Shown here in pieces: positions 1 to 8,965 of a stretch of DNA of 64,000 nucleotides. The DNA comes from a candidate division FCPU426 bacterium (GTDB lineage: Bacteria > Oederibacteriota > Muellerivitia > Muellerivitales > DAHXKG01). Both the position numbers and the translations under genes were made by a program. The stretch lies in contig DAHXKG010000006.1 of assembly GCA_027366525.1 (NCBI GenBank), forward strand, positions 62,001-126,000, given 5' to 3'. Position 1 is the first letter of the stretch, and each line of letters opens with the position of its first letter. The notes beneath the pieces are model-generated. The model did not search any database. It was not told the origin of the DNA and was given only the letters and a program-made list of their open reading frames with translations.

Positions 1-1145
1 CCATTTTGGAGTTTTTTGTTTTTTTAACAATTATTGGATTCAATAATCCATTAAAGGGATATCAATGGACATTAGATAATTTTTTTACCCCTATTTATCA
101 TCTAGCTTGCTTTATGGCTGCTGCAGGAGTTGCAGGCATTTTAGAAGTTAGTTCAAAAAATTTTAAATCCAAAGTAAAAACGGCTAGTATTGGCGGAGCG
201 GCTTTATTACTAGCTTTTTTACCGCTGAGTTTGAATTATATTCGAGATGACCAGAGCCGATACACGAGCTCATATGATTATGGCATGAATATGTTAAGGA
301 CAGTTGCTAAAAATGGCGTGATAATCTGTAATGGAGATATTGATATTTTACCGCTCTGGTATTTGCAATATGTTCGAGGTATTCGTCCAGATGTTACTAG
401 TTTTACTATGCAGTTAATTCCCTATTCTTGGGCAAGAGATCCATTTTTTAAGCGTAATCCATCGTTGTATGTTCCAGTATTTAACAATGTTAATCCAGAA
501 GTTGTGGTTCAAAATATGATAAATATGCATGGTAATCAACGACCCTTTTATTTTACGAATATTTTTACCGCTCCTTGGATTCGGCAAAAAAATCCAGCTC
601 TTCCAGAAGGTTTTTTGTGGAGACTAACAAATACTAAAAATATGAATTTTCCATTGACGTCGCGACACCTTAATTTATTATGGAGCGGCTATTGTCTTCA
701 CGATTTAAATCCTCCAAGACGACGATATTGGGATCCATATACCGATGTAATGAAGGATTCGTATGGAATTGGTTTTGATTTTACTGGTTATTATGCATTG
801 GCAAATAAGTGGTATCCATTAGCAGTTTGGTGTTTTAAAAATGCGCTTAAATATAGACAGCCCCAAACTTGGCCTAGGCTTTATTTCATGTTGGCACAAA
901 GTGAAATTCAAGTTCATGATGGGGCGGGAGCTTTGCTGGCCCTGCAAAAAGTTGACAAAATGCAACCTGGAAATCCATTGGTATACGCCAAAATGGGCGA
1001 GGCATATTTGCTTTTGCATCATTTAAACTTAGCTAGTAATGCTTTTCAAACATCATTACGATTAGATCCCAATGAAGCAGAAGCCCAACATGGATTAGTG
1101 GAAATTCGCACGTTGGAAAAAGAAAATCCGAGTTTAATGCATTGA
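1..1145 (+). CDS. DUF2723-type membrane protein with TPR tail (5' partial)
   Basis: The frame is open to the left edge, so the N-terminal part lies outside the window; the TTG at 6 is probably not the start. What remains shows two or three hydrophobic segments (about residues 28-47 and 60-77, counted from position 6), then the hallmark GD-x-D-x-LPLWYLQ...GIRPDV block (110-130), which I recognise as the C-terminal part of DUF2723 (protein O-mannosyltransferase/TMEM260-like) membrane proteins. About residues 285-370 form two to three TPR-like repeats. DUF2723 proteins are thought to be lipid-linked-sugar glycosyltransferases in the inner membrane; here that is family inference only. The stop overlaps the truA start by 4 bp (TTGA). 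Confidence 0.8.
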   Translation, partial: ILEFFVFLTIIGFNNPLKGYQWTLDNFFTPIYHLACFMAAAGVAGILEVSSKNFKSKVKTASIGGAALLLAFLPLSLNYIRDDQSRYTSSYDYGMNMLRTVAKNGVIICNGDIDILPLWYLQYVRGIRPDVTSFTMQLIPYSWARDPFFKRNPSLYVPVFNNVNPEVVVQNMINMHGNQRPFYFTNIFTAPWIRQKNPALPEGFLWRLTNTKNMNFPLTSRHLNLLWSGYCLHDLNPPRRRYWDPYTDVMKDSYGIGFDFTGYYALANKWYPLAVWCFKNALKYRQPQTWPRLYFMLAQSEIQVHDGAGALLALQKVDKMQPGNPLVYAKMGEAYLLLHHLNLASNAFQTSLRLDPNEAEAQHGLVEIRTLEKENPSLMH

Positions 1146-1906
1146 TTTATAAAAATATTCAACTTAAAATTGAATACGATGGAACTTTTTTTTCTGGATG
1201 GCAAAAGCAAAAAAATTCAATAAGTATTCAGTCGGTATTGGAAGACACACTAAAAAAAATAGCGGGGCATTCAGTTGACTTAATTGTAGCTGGAAGAACA
1301 GATGCCGGAGTTCACGCATTAGGTCAGATTTGTAATTTTCAAACTTGTTCTAAACTTTCTCCATTTCAATTTAAACGCATAGCCAATTTATTATTACCCA
1401 AAGACATTCATGTGAAAATGGCAAGAATCGTACCAAAATCATTTCATGCGACTTATGATGCCGTTTCAAAAATTTATCGATATGTTATTCGCCAATCTGC
1501 GGAAGATACAGTATGGGACCGGTTTTATTATTATCGAGAAAGCCGACCATTGAATCTTTTTAAAATGCGAACGGCTGCAAAATTATTAATTGGGAAACAC
1601 GATTTTTCTGCATTCTGTGGGGCATTGGGTCGAAAACGGGCCAATCCGAATAGAATTCTTAAAAAAATTAAAATTCGCCAATGTGGAAACGACATCTACT
1701 TAGAATTTTGTGGAGTTTCTTTTTTACATCAAATGGTTCGAATTTTAAGTGGAACATTATTGTATGCAGGTTTGGGGAAAATTAAACCTCAAGACGTAGT
1801 GGCGATTCTAAAATCGAAAGATCGCAGGGAAGCTGGACCAACACTTCCCGCTAAGGGATTGTTTTTAGTAAAGGTTTTTTATTCTATGAAAGATATTAAA
1901 TTGTAG
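1142..1906 (+). CDS. truA: tRNA pseudouridine synthase A
   Basis: TruA isomerises uridines 38-40 in the tRNA anticodon stem-loop to pseudouridine. The 254-residue protein has the usual family length. It opens with the typical KIEYDGTFFSGWQ block (residues 9-21) and carries the AGRTDAGVHA motif, where D54 is the catalytic aspartate. The C-terminal FLHQMVRILSGTL segment is also typical. The start is TTG at 1142, overlapping the preceding stop by 4 bp, which suggests translational coupling. Confidence 0.95.
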   Translation: MIYKNIQLKIEYDGTFFSGWQKQKNSISIQSVLEDTLKKIAGHSVDLIVAGRTDAGVHALGQICNFQTCSKLSPFQFKRIANLLLPKDIHVKMARIVPKSFHATYDAVSKIYRYVIRQSAEDTVWDRFYYYRESRPLNLFKMRTAAKLLIGKHDFSAFCGALGRKRANPNRILKKIKIRQCGNDIYLEFCGVSFLHQMVRILSGTLLYAGLGKIKPQDVVAILKSKDRREAGPTLPAKGLFLVKVFYSMKDIKL

Positions 1907-1912
1907 TGCAAT

Positions 1913-2500
1913 ATGAAGCCATGGATACGAATTGGACAAATAACTTCGCTTGGCCTAGTCTTATCAATTGGTTGTTTAGTTTCTAGTACACTTAATTCAT
2001 TTTGGCTTTTAAATTTTAAAAGTTTTTCAAAATTTTTTTTACTATTTGGATGGCCGATGATTGTTGGGGTTTTTACGATGGTGATTATAAGTTCTCCATC
2101 TTTAATGAAAAATTCTATTGCAGTTTTAGTTTCTAACAGCATCGCATTGTTTTCGAATTTTTGGCTAATCCTATGGTGCTTTTCATGGTTAGGGATACTA
2201 GATAAAGCTAGTGGTTCAATGAAAGTGGTCATTCAATCTTGGAGTTATTTACATCTTTTTGGTGTCGGTATAGCAATGTTTTCATATGTATTTGGTTTTT
2301 CATTTAAATCGTTCGAAAAAAAGATCTTCCAATATTTAAGTTCATCTGCATGGACGGTTGCATATGTTTCTTGGGTTAATTTATTTTTTGATCAAAAATT
2401 AATATGTGATTGGTTTTTACGACTAAGCGCAATTTTGCTCTGGATATGTCTAATTGTTTTAAGAAAAAAGCAAAAAGACCTGAGTTTTCAAAAAAGTTAA
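1913..2500 (+). CDS. hypothetical polytopic membrane protein
   Basis: I do not recognise a family. The 195-residue protein is strongly hydrophobic, with about six predicted membrane segments separated by short loops and a basic C-terminus (RKKQKDLSFQKS). It starts 6 bp after truA and is probably co-transcribed with it. There is no recognisable Shine-Dalgarno sequence before the ATG at 1913, so coupling to truA translation is likely. No catalytic motif is visible. Codon use resembles the neighbours, so it looks like a real gene rather than a chance frame. Confidence 0.6.
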   Translation: MKPWIRIGQITSLGLVLSIGCLVSSTLNSFWLLNFKSFSKFFLLFGWPMIVGVFTMVIISSPSLMKNSIAVLVSNSIALFSNFWLILWCFSWLGILDKASGSMKVVIQSWSYLHLFGVGIAMFSYVFGFSFKSFEKKIFQYLSSSAWTVAYVSWVNLFFDQKLICDWFLRLSAILLWICLIVLRKKQKDLSFQKS

Positions 2501-2812
2501 ATGGTAGATCGATTTTTAAAAAAGTGAGTTGTAGATCATAGAACAAGTTAACGTTTTAATTAGCCTTGGGATATTTTCATTGTTTCCATTGCAAAAATTG
2601 GAAACAAATCTAAAAAAAATCGAGTATCCAATAAATGTTCATAAATTTGGTAAGTGCGACGAGTGGATTGATTTCGAGAATTGATTTTGGAAATAGATTG
2701 AATCAAAGTTTGTGATTTGGTTAATTTTAACGTATCGGAAAAGAGCAGAATGGTAGCGATGAACTTAACGGTATATGAGCTGTAAATTGATCATAAATTC
2801 TAAACAGGCTAT
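2501..2812. other. 312-bp gap between convergent genes
   Basis: This gap separates the converging ends of the plus-strand membrane protein gene and the minus-strand propeller gene. Apart from the open minus-strand frame described at 2560-2790 I see no RNA gene, repeat or GC-rich terminator hairpin. Confidence 0.5.
2560..2790 (-). pseudogene. possible gene relic: open frame without a start codon
   Basis: On the minus strand a frame of about 76 codons runs from just after a TGA (complement of 2791-2793) to a TAA (complement of 2560-2562) with no ATG/GTG/TTG near its beginning. Codon choice (CGA, TTA, AAT, GAA) looks like that of neighbouring genes and the deduced peptide is not low complexity. 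It lies directly downstream of the propeller gene on the same strand. It may be the tail of a decayed gene or a small gene with an unusual start. No family is recognised, and chance cannot be excluded. Confidence 0.25.
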
Positions 2813-3898
2813 TTATTTGGGCCCTAATTTTAGTGTTATTATTTCATGATGCTTATCAATGTAAGAAACATAAGGAATGTGGTGGGCGATCACTAGGGAC
2901 ATAACTTTATTAATTTTATTTGGAATCGTAATAATGGTTTGTGAAAAATTAGAAGGACCGATTGAAATCCATCTGGATTTATTCCATTCTCGTACTTGGA
3001 GTGTGTTTTTGTTAGTATAAGCAATGTAAGGTGTGTTGTTATTGATAAATAAGCATAAATTTCTCACAGAATTATTTGTTAGATTATTGGTTAAAGGGCT
3101 CCAAGTATTTTCTTTATAAAACAGAACGCTTGGTTGATTTTTAGAATTTTCATACGCTAAATAAGAAATATTGTGCTCGACAGATAAAGTTAGGTTGTTG
3201 ACAGGGCCATTTGAAACTTCCAGAGTTCCCATTGATTCCCAATGATGACTTTTAAACATTTTAATCATAATGGAATTTTTAAACTTTGAACTAGCATAGG
3301 CAACATATGGAATTCCCATGGAAACTGAGAGTGATGGAAGAATTTTTGTGGCTGAAGATCCTGGTGAGCCTATCTGCGTCCAACCATAACCATTATAGTG
3401 CTGATAAAATTCTACTAATAATTTCCCGGATAAAGTTTCATAAAGAATGTGAGTTCCATCATGAACGGAAAATATTGGAAAACGGATTTTTTTAAATGAA
3501 AAGCCAGGCGTGCCGACTGGAACCCAAACTTTTCCGTTAAAGGCTTGAACCAAAGCTCTTCCATGATATAGATGACTTGCGCATGCAACGAAAGGAATTC
3601 CATTATCAACAAAGAGTGCTGGCTGCAATGCACCCGATAGAATACCCAGAGTAACCCACCCACTAGTTGGAGTGTACATAAAAACTGCAGAATCATCTAA
3701 GTTAGTTTGATAAGATAGATAAGGGGTACCTTGGTTGATGTTTAATGTGAGTAAGTTTGCTGCAGAAGGTGTTTTAATTTTTTTTCCCACGGTACTCCAA
3801 ACAAATGATTTTAGTGGATAATTAGAAATTTTTTTTGAACAACTAACTTGAGAGATAAGAAATCCGACAAAAACAATCCACATCCAGTTGATTTTCAT
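2813..3898 (-). CDS. secreted seven-bladed beta-propeller protein, probable lipoprotein
   Basis: The 361-residue protein begins with a basic start, a hydrophobic stretch and ISQVSC at residues 15-20. C20 could be lipidated, though Q at -3 is atypical for a lipobox. The rest consists of a repeat of about 47 residues. A W-x-x-(L/I/V/M)-G-type motif recurs at W34, W81, W125, W173, W220, W266 and W310, and an (I/T)PY(V/L/I)xY-type motif at about 58, 101, 149, 196, 244, 289 and 341. Seven copies, with the first W motif N-terminal to the first PY motif and the last PY motif at the C-terminus, fit a seven-bladed propeller closed by pairing of the two ends. The function is unknown; extracellular binding is the natural guess. 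The gene stands alone on the minus strand. Confidence 0.65.
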   Translation of the reverse strand: MKINWMWIVFVGFLISQVSCSKKISNYPLKSFVWSTVGKKIKTPSAANLLTLNINQGTPYLSYQTNLDDSAVFMYTPTSGWVTLGILSGALQPALFVDNGIPFVACASHLYHGRALVQAFNGKVWVPVGTPGFSFKKIRFPIFSVHDGTHILYETLSGKLLVEFYQHYNGYGWTQIGSPGSSATKILPSLSVSMGIPYVAYASSKFKNSIMIKMFKSHHWESMGTLEVSNGPVNNLTLSVEHNISYLAYENSKNQPSVLFYKENTWSPLTNNLTNNSVRNLCLFINNNTPYIAYTNKNTLQVREWNKSRWISIGPSNFSQTIITIPNKINKVMSLVIAHHIPYVSYIDKHHEIITLKLGPK

Positions 3899-4226
3899 AA
3901 GATTTCTTTCAGGGTGACTTTCAAAAATAATTATTTTTGATTTATTAAGGTAAAATTCTTTGTATTTTTGTTAATATGGCGTTTCTTGATTTGAAAGTCA
4001 ATAGATAATTGATTTTTTCAAGCTTAATAGTTATTTAGCAATGTGAATATGTTGTTTTGAATCAACGCATAAATTCAAGATGTACTATGGAGAAATGAGT
4101 TTATACAAGTCCATCTAAAAGTAATTTTATTCTTTTAAATAGTTTCAATTTTTTCTGTTTGAAAAATTTGATATAATTAAAAAATTTATGAATTTGCAGA
4201 TATTTTTTTAAGGAAAATGAGCAATT
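3899..4226. other. 328-bp divergent intergenic region
   Basis: This region separates the minus-strand propeller gene from the plus-strand menaquinone operon and should hold both promoters. The only clear element is an extended -10 on the plus strand at about 4169-4177. No tRNA or small RNA signature is seen. Confidence 0.5.
4169..4177 (+). promoter_or_regulatory. extended -10 promoter element of the menaquinone operon
   Basis: TGATATAAT matches the extended -10 consensus TG-n-TATAAT. No good -35 box is present 16-18 bp upstream (the region is T-rich), as expected for an extended -10 promoter. It would give a leader of about 45 nt before the ubiD-like ATG at 4227, with AGGAAA at 4211-4216 as ribosome binding site. 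Confidence 0.5.
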
Positions 4227-5684
4227 ATGATGTACATGTATGAGTCACTAAATGATTTTGTGAAAGTTTTAGAAAAAAAACAGGAGTTGATTAGAATTAA
4301 GGAGGAAGTTGATCCTAATTTAGAAATTGCGGCCATAACAAATTTAGCATCTAAGTTACCTCAGGGAGGCAAGGCACTATTTTTTGAAAATGTTAGGGGA
4401 AGTCAATATCCGGTTTTAACGAATGGATTTGGTTCATACTCTCGGATGAGTTTAGCATTAGGAGTTAAGAATTTACAGGAACAAACAGACCGCTTAACAG
4501 AAATTTTAAACTTTCAACCGCCCCAAGGATTTGTCGAGAAATTAAAGTTTCTTCCTAAATTAATGGAAATATCGCAATTTTTTCCACGATCGAGTACTAA
4601 AGGAATTTGTCAAGAGGTGGTCGATACGGATCCGGATTTCAATTCACTTCCAATATTAAAATGTTGGCCACAAGATGGTGGGAAATTTATAACATTTCCT
4701 CTTGTCTATACACATGATCCTGAAACTGGGATGCGAAACATTGGAATGTATCGGATGCAGATATATGATTCAAAAACGGCTGGGATGCATTGGCAAGTTC
4801 ATCATGGTGGAGCGGCACATTATCGAACGGCTGAGCGACTTAATCATCGATTGGAAGTTGCCGTTACTATAGGTGGGGATCCAGTTTTGACGTACGCTGC
4901 TACTGCGCCTTTACCTGAAGGCATTGATGAGCTTTTGTTTGCAGGTTTTTTTCGTCAAAAACCGGTGGAATTAGTTCCCTGCAAAACTGTTTCTTTACAA
5001 GTAAATGCTGATGCCGATTTTGTTTTGGAAGGATATGTGGATCCAGTTGAAAGAAGGCAAGAAGGACCTTTTGGAGATCACACAGGCTATTACAGTTTAC
5101 CAGACATGTATCCAGTATTTCATCTTACGGCAATTACGCATCGTCAACATCCAATTTACTTGACTACTATTGTTGGGAAGCCGCCGATGGAAGATGGTTA
5201 CTTAGGTAAAGCGACTGAACGATTGTTTTTACCAATATTAAAGAAAATTCTTCCGGAAATTGTAGATATCAATTTGCCAATCAGTGGAATCTTTCATAAT
5301 TTAGCAATCGTTTCAATTAAAAAGCAATATCCCTATCATGCCAGAAAGATTATGTATGCCCTTTGGGGATTAGGACAGATGATGTTGACCAAAATTTTAA
5401 TTATTGTGGATGAGGATACGGATGTTCAAAACCTAGATCAAGTTATGTGGCGTGTTGGAAATTGTGTGGATGTGAAAAGAGATACCGTTATTATTGAAGG
5501 GCCATTAGATATTTTAGATCATGCTTCAACTTTATGGGGCGCTGGAGGAAAGTTGGGGCTTGATGCTACTAAAAAATGGACAAAAGAAGGATTTTTAAGA
5601 GAATGGCCTGAAGAATTAGTGATGAATGATGAAATAGAGCAGCGTGCGCGCCTCTTGTTAAAAAAATATCAATTAATCAAGTAG
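4227..5684 (+). CDS. ubiD: UbiD-family decarboxylase (menaquinone biosynthesis)
   Basis: UbiD enzymes are prenylated-FMN-dependent decarboxylases. In futalosine-pathway organisms a UbiD-like protein (sometimes called MqnL) is proposed to decarboxylate the prenylated 6-naphthoate ring, and this gene sits at the head of such a cluster. The 485-residue length is normal. The typical N-terminal ALFFENVRGSQYPVLTN region and the conserved ERRQEGPFGDHTGYYS block, which contributes active-site acidic residues, are both present. It is preceded by AGGAAA at 4211-4216. The next gene, menG, begins 9 bp downstream. The cofactor would be supplied by UbiX, encoded two genes further on. Confidence 0.9.
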   Translation: MMYMYESLNDFVKVLEKKQELIRIKEEVDPNLEIAAITNLASKLPQGGKALFFENVRGSQYPVLTNGFGSYSRMSLALGVKNLQEQTDRLTEILNFQPPQGFVEKLKFLPKLMEISQFFPRSSTKGICQEVVDTDPDFNSLPILKCWPQDGGKFITFPLVYTHDPETGMRNIGMYRMQIYDSKTAGMHWQVHHGGAAHYRTAERLNHRLEVAVTIGGDPVLTYAATAPLPEGIDELLFAGFFRQKPVELVPCKTVSLQVNADADFVLEGYVDPVERRQEGPFGDHTGYYSLPDMYPVFHLTAITHRQHPIYLTTIVGKPPMEDGYLGKATERLFLPILKKILPEIVDINLPISGIFHNLAIVSIKKQYPYHARKIMYALWGLGQMMLTKILIIVDEDTDVQNLDQVMWRVGNCVDVKRDTVIIEGPLDILDHASTLWGAGGKLGLDATKKWTKEGFLREWPEELVMNDEIEQRARLLLKKYQLIK

Positions 5685-5693
5685 ATACAAATA

Positions 5694-6383
5694 ATGAGTC
5701 AACAAATTCAAGAAATGTTTTCCAATATTGCTGAAACGTATGATTCTATTAATCATATTTTATCTTTAAATCAGGACATGCGTTGGCGATCGAAGGCAAT
5801 TAACTGGATGTTTCAAAAAAATGGAAATATAAACAGAGTTCTTGATTTGTGTTCAGGCACAGGAGATTTTTCGAGAATAATTAAAACAGAATTTCCACAA
5901 ATACAAATGGTACTTGTTGATTTTTCTATTCCCATGTTGAAACTGGCACTAAAAAAATTAGAGAATTATAAAAATATTCAATTAATAAATGCAGATGCAT
6001 TGAATTTACCATTTTGTGATATGTCATTTGATGGAATAGTTTGCGGATTTGGGGTTCGCAATTTGGATAAACTTAATCAAGGAGTTCACGAAATGGCTCG
6101 AATATTAAAACCAGGGGGTGTTTTGACGGTTTTAGATTTTTTTAAACCCAAGCAATGGCTATTAAATCTTCAATATTTGTTTTATTTAGATTTAATGGTT
6201 CCATGGATAGGTGGCATGCTTTCCGGAAATAGAACGGCTTATTCGTACTTACCAAAGTCCGCAAAAAATTTTATTCCCGTGAGAGAATTTCAGCATCTTC
6301 TGGAAACCAATGGATTTATAAATATAGAAATAAAAAAATTCATTTTAGGTGCAACTCATTGTGTTTCAGCAGTAAAAAAATAA
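5694..6383 (+). CDS. menG: demethylmenaquinone methyltransferase (UbiE/MenG family)
   Basis: This is a class I SAM-dependent methyltransferase expected to catalyse the last step of menaquinone synthesis, methylation of demethylmenaquinone. The 229-residue protein shows the family start (MFSNIAETYDSINHILS), SAM motif I LDLCSGTGDFS, and the FDGIVCGFGVRNL segment characteristic of UbiE/MenG. It lies 9 bp after the ubiD-like gene and 25 bp before ubiX. With no ubiquinone-specific genes nearby and a complete set of mqn genes following, a menaquinone role is preferred over ubiquinone. Confidence 0.93.
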   Translation: MSQQIQEMFSNIAETYDSINHILSLNQDMRWRSKAINWMFQKNGNINRVLDLCSGTGDFSRIIKTEFPQIQMVLVDFSIPMLKLALKKLENYKNIQLINADALNLPFCDMSFDGIVCGFGVRNLDKLNQGVHEMARILKPGGVLTVLDFFKPKQWLLNLQYLFYLDLMVPWIGGMLSGNRTAYSYLPKSAKNFIPVREFQHLLETNGFINIEIKKFILGATHCVSAVKK

Positions 6384-6408
6384 ATAAAGAGAATATCAAG
6401 TAATAATT

Positions 6409-6966
6409 ATGGAAAGAATAGTTGTAGGTATCACAGGGGCTTCCGGAATAATTTATGCTCGTCAGTTTTTAAAAAATTTTCCATTGAATCAGTGGGAAGT
6501 TCATGCAATTATTTCTCAATCTGCATTTTTAGTAGCTGAAGAAGAAGGTGGGCTTCAATTACCATCGTGGGTTCAACAATGGGATGAAAATGATTTAAAA
6601 GCACCTTGTGCCAGTGGATCCAATGTTTTTAAAGCTATGGTTGTAATTCCCTGCTCAATTGGAACTTTGGGAAAAATTGCCAATGGCATTGCGGATAATT
6701 TAATAACACGAACTGCAGAAGTTTTTTTGAAGGAAAGAAGAAAACTAATCTTGGTTACTCGTGAGACACCGGCCTCTTTAATACAAATTCGAAATATGGA
6801 AACTGTAACATTGTCGGGGGCAATGGTTTTGCCAGCTACACCTAGTTTTTATTCCAATCCTCAAACGGTTGAAGAGGTGGTGAATACGGTGGTTTTTAGA
6901 ATTTTTGACCAGATCGGCATTCAGAACCATGCAGGTTATCGTTGGAGAAATATCGATGAGAAGTAA
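6409..6966 (+). CDS. ubiX: flavin prenyltransferase UbiX
   Basis: UbiX attaches a dimethylallyl group to FMN to make prenylated FMN, the cofactor of UbiD-type decarboxylases. The 185-residue protein has the N-terminal GITGASG nucleotide-binding loop (residues 8-14), the conserved VVIPCSIGTLGKIANGIADNLITR block and the LVTRETP motif. Pairing with a UbiD homologue two genes upstream supports the function. Its last 11 bp overlap the likely start of mqnP. Confidence 0.93.
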   Translation: MERIVVGITGASGIIYARQFLKNFPLNQWEVHAIISQSAFLVAEEEGGLQLPSWVQQWDENDLKAPCASGSNVFKAMVVIPCSIGTLGKIANGIADNLITRTAEVFLKERRKLILVTRETPASLIQIRNMETVTLSGAMVLPATPSFYSNPQTVEEVVNTVVFRIFDQIGIQNHAGYRWRNIDEK

Positions 6967-7828
6967 TATTATAGATAAAATAAAAACGTATTCTGATTTG
7001 TTGGTTTTGCCGCATTCAGTATTTGCACTCCCATTTGCATTAGCCAGTTTTTTTGAAGCTACGCAAGGTCATCCATCGATTAAACTATTAATTTTAGTTA
7101 TACTAGCGGTTGTTTTAGCTCGAACAGCAGGGATGGCTTATAACCGGCTAGTCGATGTAGATTTAGATCACTTGAACCCTAGAACTAAATTTCGTCCGCT
7201 TCAAACTGGAAAAATTTCTATTTTTCAAGTAAAAATGTTGATAGTGATCAGTTCTTTCATGTTTATTTTAGTTTGTTGGAAAATTAATGGTTTGGCTTTA
7301 GAATTATCTCCGGTTGCATTGGGAATTTTGTTTTTTTATTCCCATACGAAACGATTTACATGGGTTTGTCATTTTTTTTTAGGACTATCATTAGGCATGG
7401 CTCCAGTTGGAGCTTGGATTGCGGCTACAAGTCATTGGAGTGAAAAACCATTTTGGCTGATGGCAGCTGTTATTTGTTTTGTAGCTGGATTTGATATTTT
7501 ATATGCACTTCAGGATGAATTTTATGACCGACAAACAAAAATTTATTCTTGGGTAGTTCGTTGGGGGCGATTGAAAAGTTTGAAAACAGCAGCTTTTTTA
7601 CATTTAATGATGTTGCTTTTTTTAGTAGGGTTTGGAATTGTAGTCCATTTTCCTTGGGAATATAATATTGGGATATTTTTAATAGGGTTTATTCTTTTTT
7701 TTCAATATGGAATCACGTTCAAACAAAAAAAAGAAGGAAGATTTTCAATTCATCCGGCATTTATGAAGTTGAATGGAGTTGTTTCAATGATTTATTTTTT
7801 AATAGTAGGAGTTAGCCTATGGCACTAA
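6956..7828 (+). CDS. mqnP: UbiA-family prenyltransferase, 1,4-dihydroxy-6-naphthoate type (MqnP)
   Basis: This is an integral membrane prenyltransferase predicted to attach the polyprenyl chain to the naphthoate ring in the futalosine menaquinone pathway. Both Mg-diphosphate-binding motifs are visible: N63-x3-D67-x3-D71 (NRLVDVDLD) and D187-x3-D191 (DEFYD), among about eight hydrophobic segments. I chose the ATG at 6956 (290 residues) over the longer frame from 6905, because GGAG at 6944-6947 lies 8 bp upstream and the protein then begins just before the usual KTYSDLLVLPHSVFALPFAL region. It overlaps ubiX by 11 bp and mqnE by 10 bp. Confidence 0.88.
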   Translation: MRSNIIDKIKTYSDLLVLPHSVFALPFALASFFEATQGHPSIKLLILVILAVVLARTAGMAYNRLVDVDLDHLNPRTKFRPLQTGKISIFQVKMLIVISSFMFILVCWKINGLALELSPVALGILFFYSHTKRFTWVCHFFLGLSLGMAPVGAWIAATSHWSEKPFWLMAAVICFVAGFDILYALQDEFYDRQTKIYSWVVRWGRLKSLKTAAFLHLMMLLFLVGFGIVVHFPWEYNIGIFLIGFILFFQYGITFKQKKEGRFSIHPAFMKLNGVVSMIYFLIVGVSLWH

Positions 7829-8937
7829 AACGATTAATAGAGCAATCACCAATTTTTGATATCTATCAGAAAGTGATAAGCGAGAAACGAATTTCAGAAG
7901 ATGATGCTTTGCGTTTATTTCAAACCAATGATATTCATACGCTAGGACTTTTAGCGAATACAATTCGTGAAAAGAAAAATAACAATTATACTTATTACAA
8001 TATTAATCGGCATATTGATTATTCCAACGTTTGTTCTGTGAGTTGTAAGTTTTGTGCGTTTTCTCGGTTTAAAGGAGAAGAAGGTGCATATGAATTTACA
8101 ATTGATGAAATTTGTAAACGTGCGAAAGCGGCTTTGGATCAGGAACATATTACCGAATTACACATTGTTGGAGGACTGCATCCGGATTATCCTTTTGAAT
8201 GGTATGAAAATATGCTTCGAGCGTTAAAGCACACAGTTCCTACTGTTCATTTAAAGTGTTTTACTGCTGTTGAAATAGATTTTTTTGCAAATAAATTTGA
8301 TATGACGTATGAAGAGATTTTAAAACGCCTTAAAGAGGCTGGTTTGGATTCATTACCCGGCGGTGGTGCTGAAATTTTTCATGAAGATATTCGCAAACAA
8401 ATTTGTCCTGGAAAAGCTACAGCGGACCAATGGATTCAAGTGCATGAAACAGCACATAGTCTTGGATTGAGTACTACAGCTACTATGCTTTATGGACATA
8501 TAGAAAATTATCGCCACCGTGTGGATCATTTAAGACGATTACGTGAACTCCAAGATAAAACTTCTGGATTTCAAACATTTATTCCTCTTGCATTTCATCC
8601 AGACCATACTGCACTTGATCAGTTTGCACGCCCATCTGGTATTGAAGATCTAAAAACGCTTGCAATTTCAAGAATTTACTTAGATAATTTTCCGCATATT
8701 AAAGCTTATTGGATTATGTTGGGCATCAAACTAGCTCAGTTGTCACTTTCATTTGGTGTTGATGATTTAGATGGAACTGTTATTGAAGAGCGGATTTATC
8801 ATATGGCAGGTGCGGATACTCCAGAAATTATGACAGTTAGTCAATTGCAAAAATTGATTCGAGAAGTAGGGAGAATTCCTGTAGAACGCGATACATTATA
8901 TAAAAGTTTGAAAGTCCAAGAAATTGCACTTGTATAA
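7819..8937 (+). CDS. mqnE: aminofutalosine synthase (radical SAM)
   Basis: MqnE joins 3-[(1-carboxyvinyl)oxy]benzoate to SAM to form aminofutalosine, the second step of the futalosine route. The radical-SAM cluster cysteines are C72-x3-C76-x2-C79 (CSVSCKFC). The ELHIVGGLHPD and AEIFHEDIRKQICPGKA blocks and the FIPLAFHP segment distinguish MqnE from its paralogue MqnC. Length 372 is normal. AGGAG at 7807-7811 precedes the ATG at 7819, which overlaps the end of mqnP. Confidence 0.95.
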   Translation: MALKRLIEQSPIFDIYQKVISEKRISEDDALRLFQTNDIHTLGLLANTIREKKNNNYTYYNINRHIDYSNVCSVSCKFCAFSRFKGEEGAYEFTIDEICKRAKAALDQEHITELHIVGGLHPDYPFEWYENMLRALKHTVPTVHLKCFTAVEIDFFANKFDMTYEEILKRLKEAGLDSLPGGGAEIFHEDIRKQICPGKATADQWIQVHETAHSLGLSTTATMLYGHIENYRHRVDHLRRLRELQDKTSGFQTFIPLAFHPDHTALDQFARPSGIEDLKTLAISRIYLDNFPHIKAYWIMLGIKLAQLSLSFGVDDLDGTVIEERIYHMAGADTPEIMTVSQLQKLIREVGRIPVERDTLYKSLKVQEIALV

Positions 8938-8965
8938 ACTTTAAACTAGTTGGAGAAAAATTCTA

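Noticed and set aside
1879-2232. 117-codon minus-strand frame overlapping the truA end and the membrane protein gene
   Set aside because: It is antisense to the hydrophobic plus-strand gene and has no domain. The plus-strand reading, directly behind truA, is the better one.
6905-6955. Upstream start of mqnP giving 17 extra residues
   Set aside because: It would overlap ubiX by 62 bp; the ATG at 6956 has a well-spaced GGAG and gives the usual family N-terminus.
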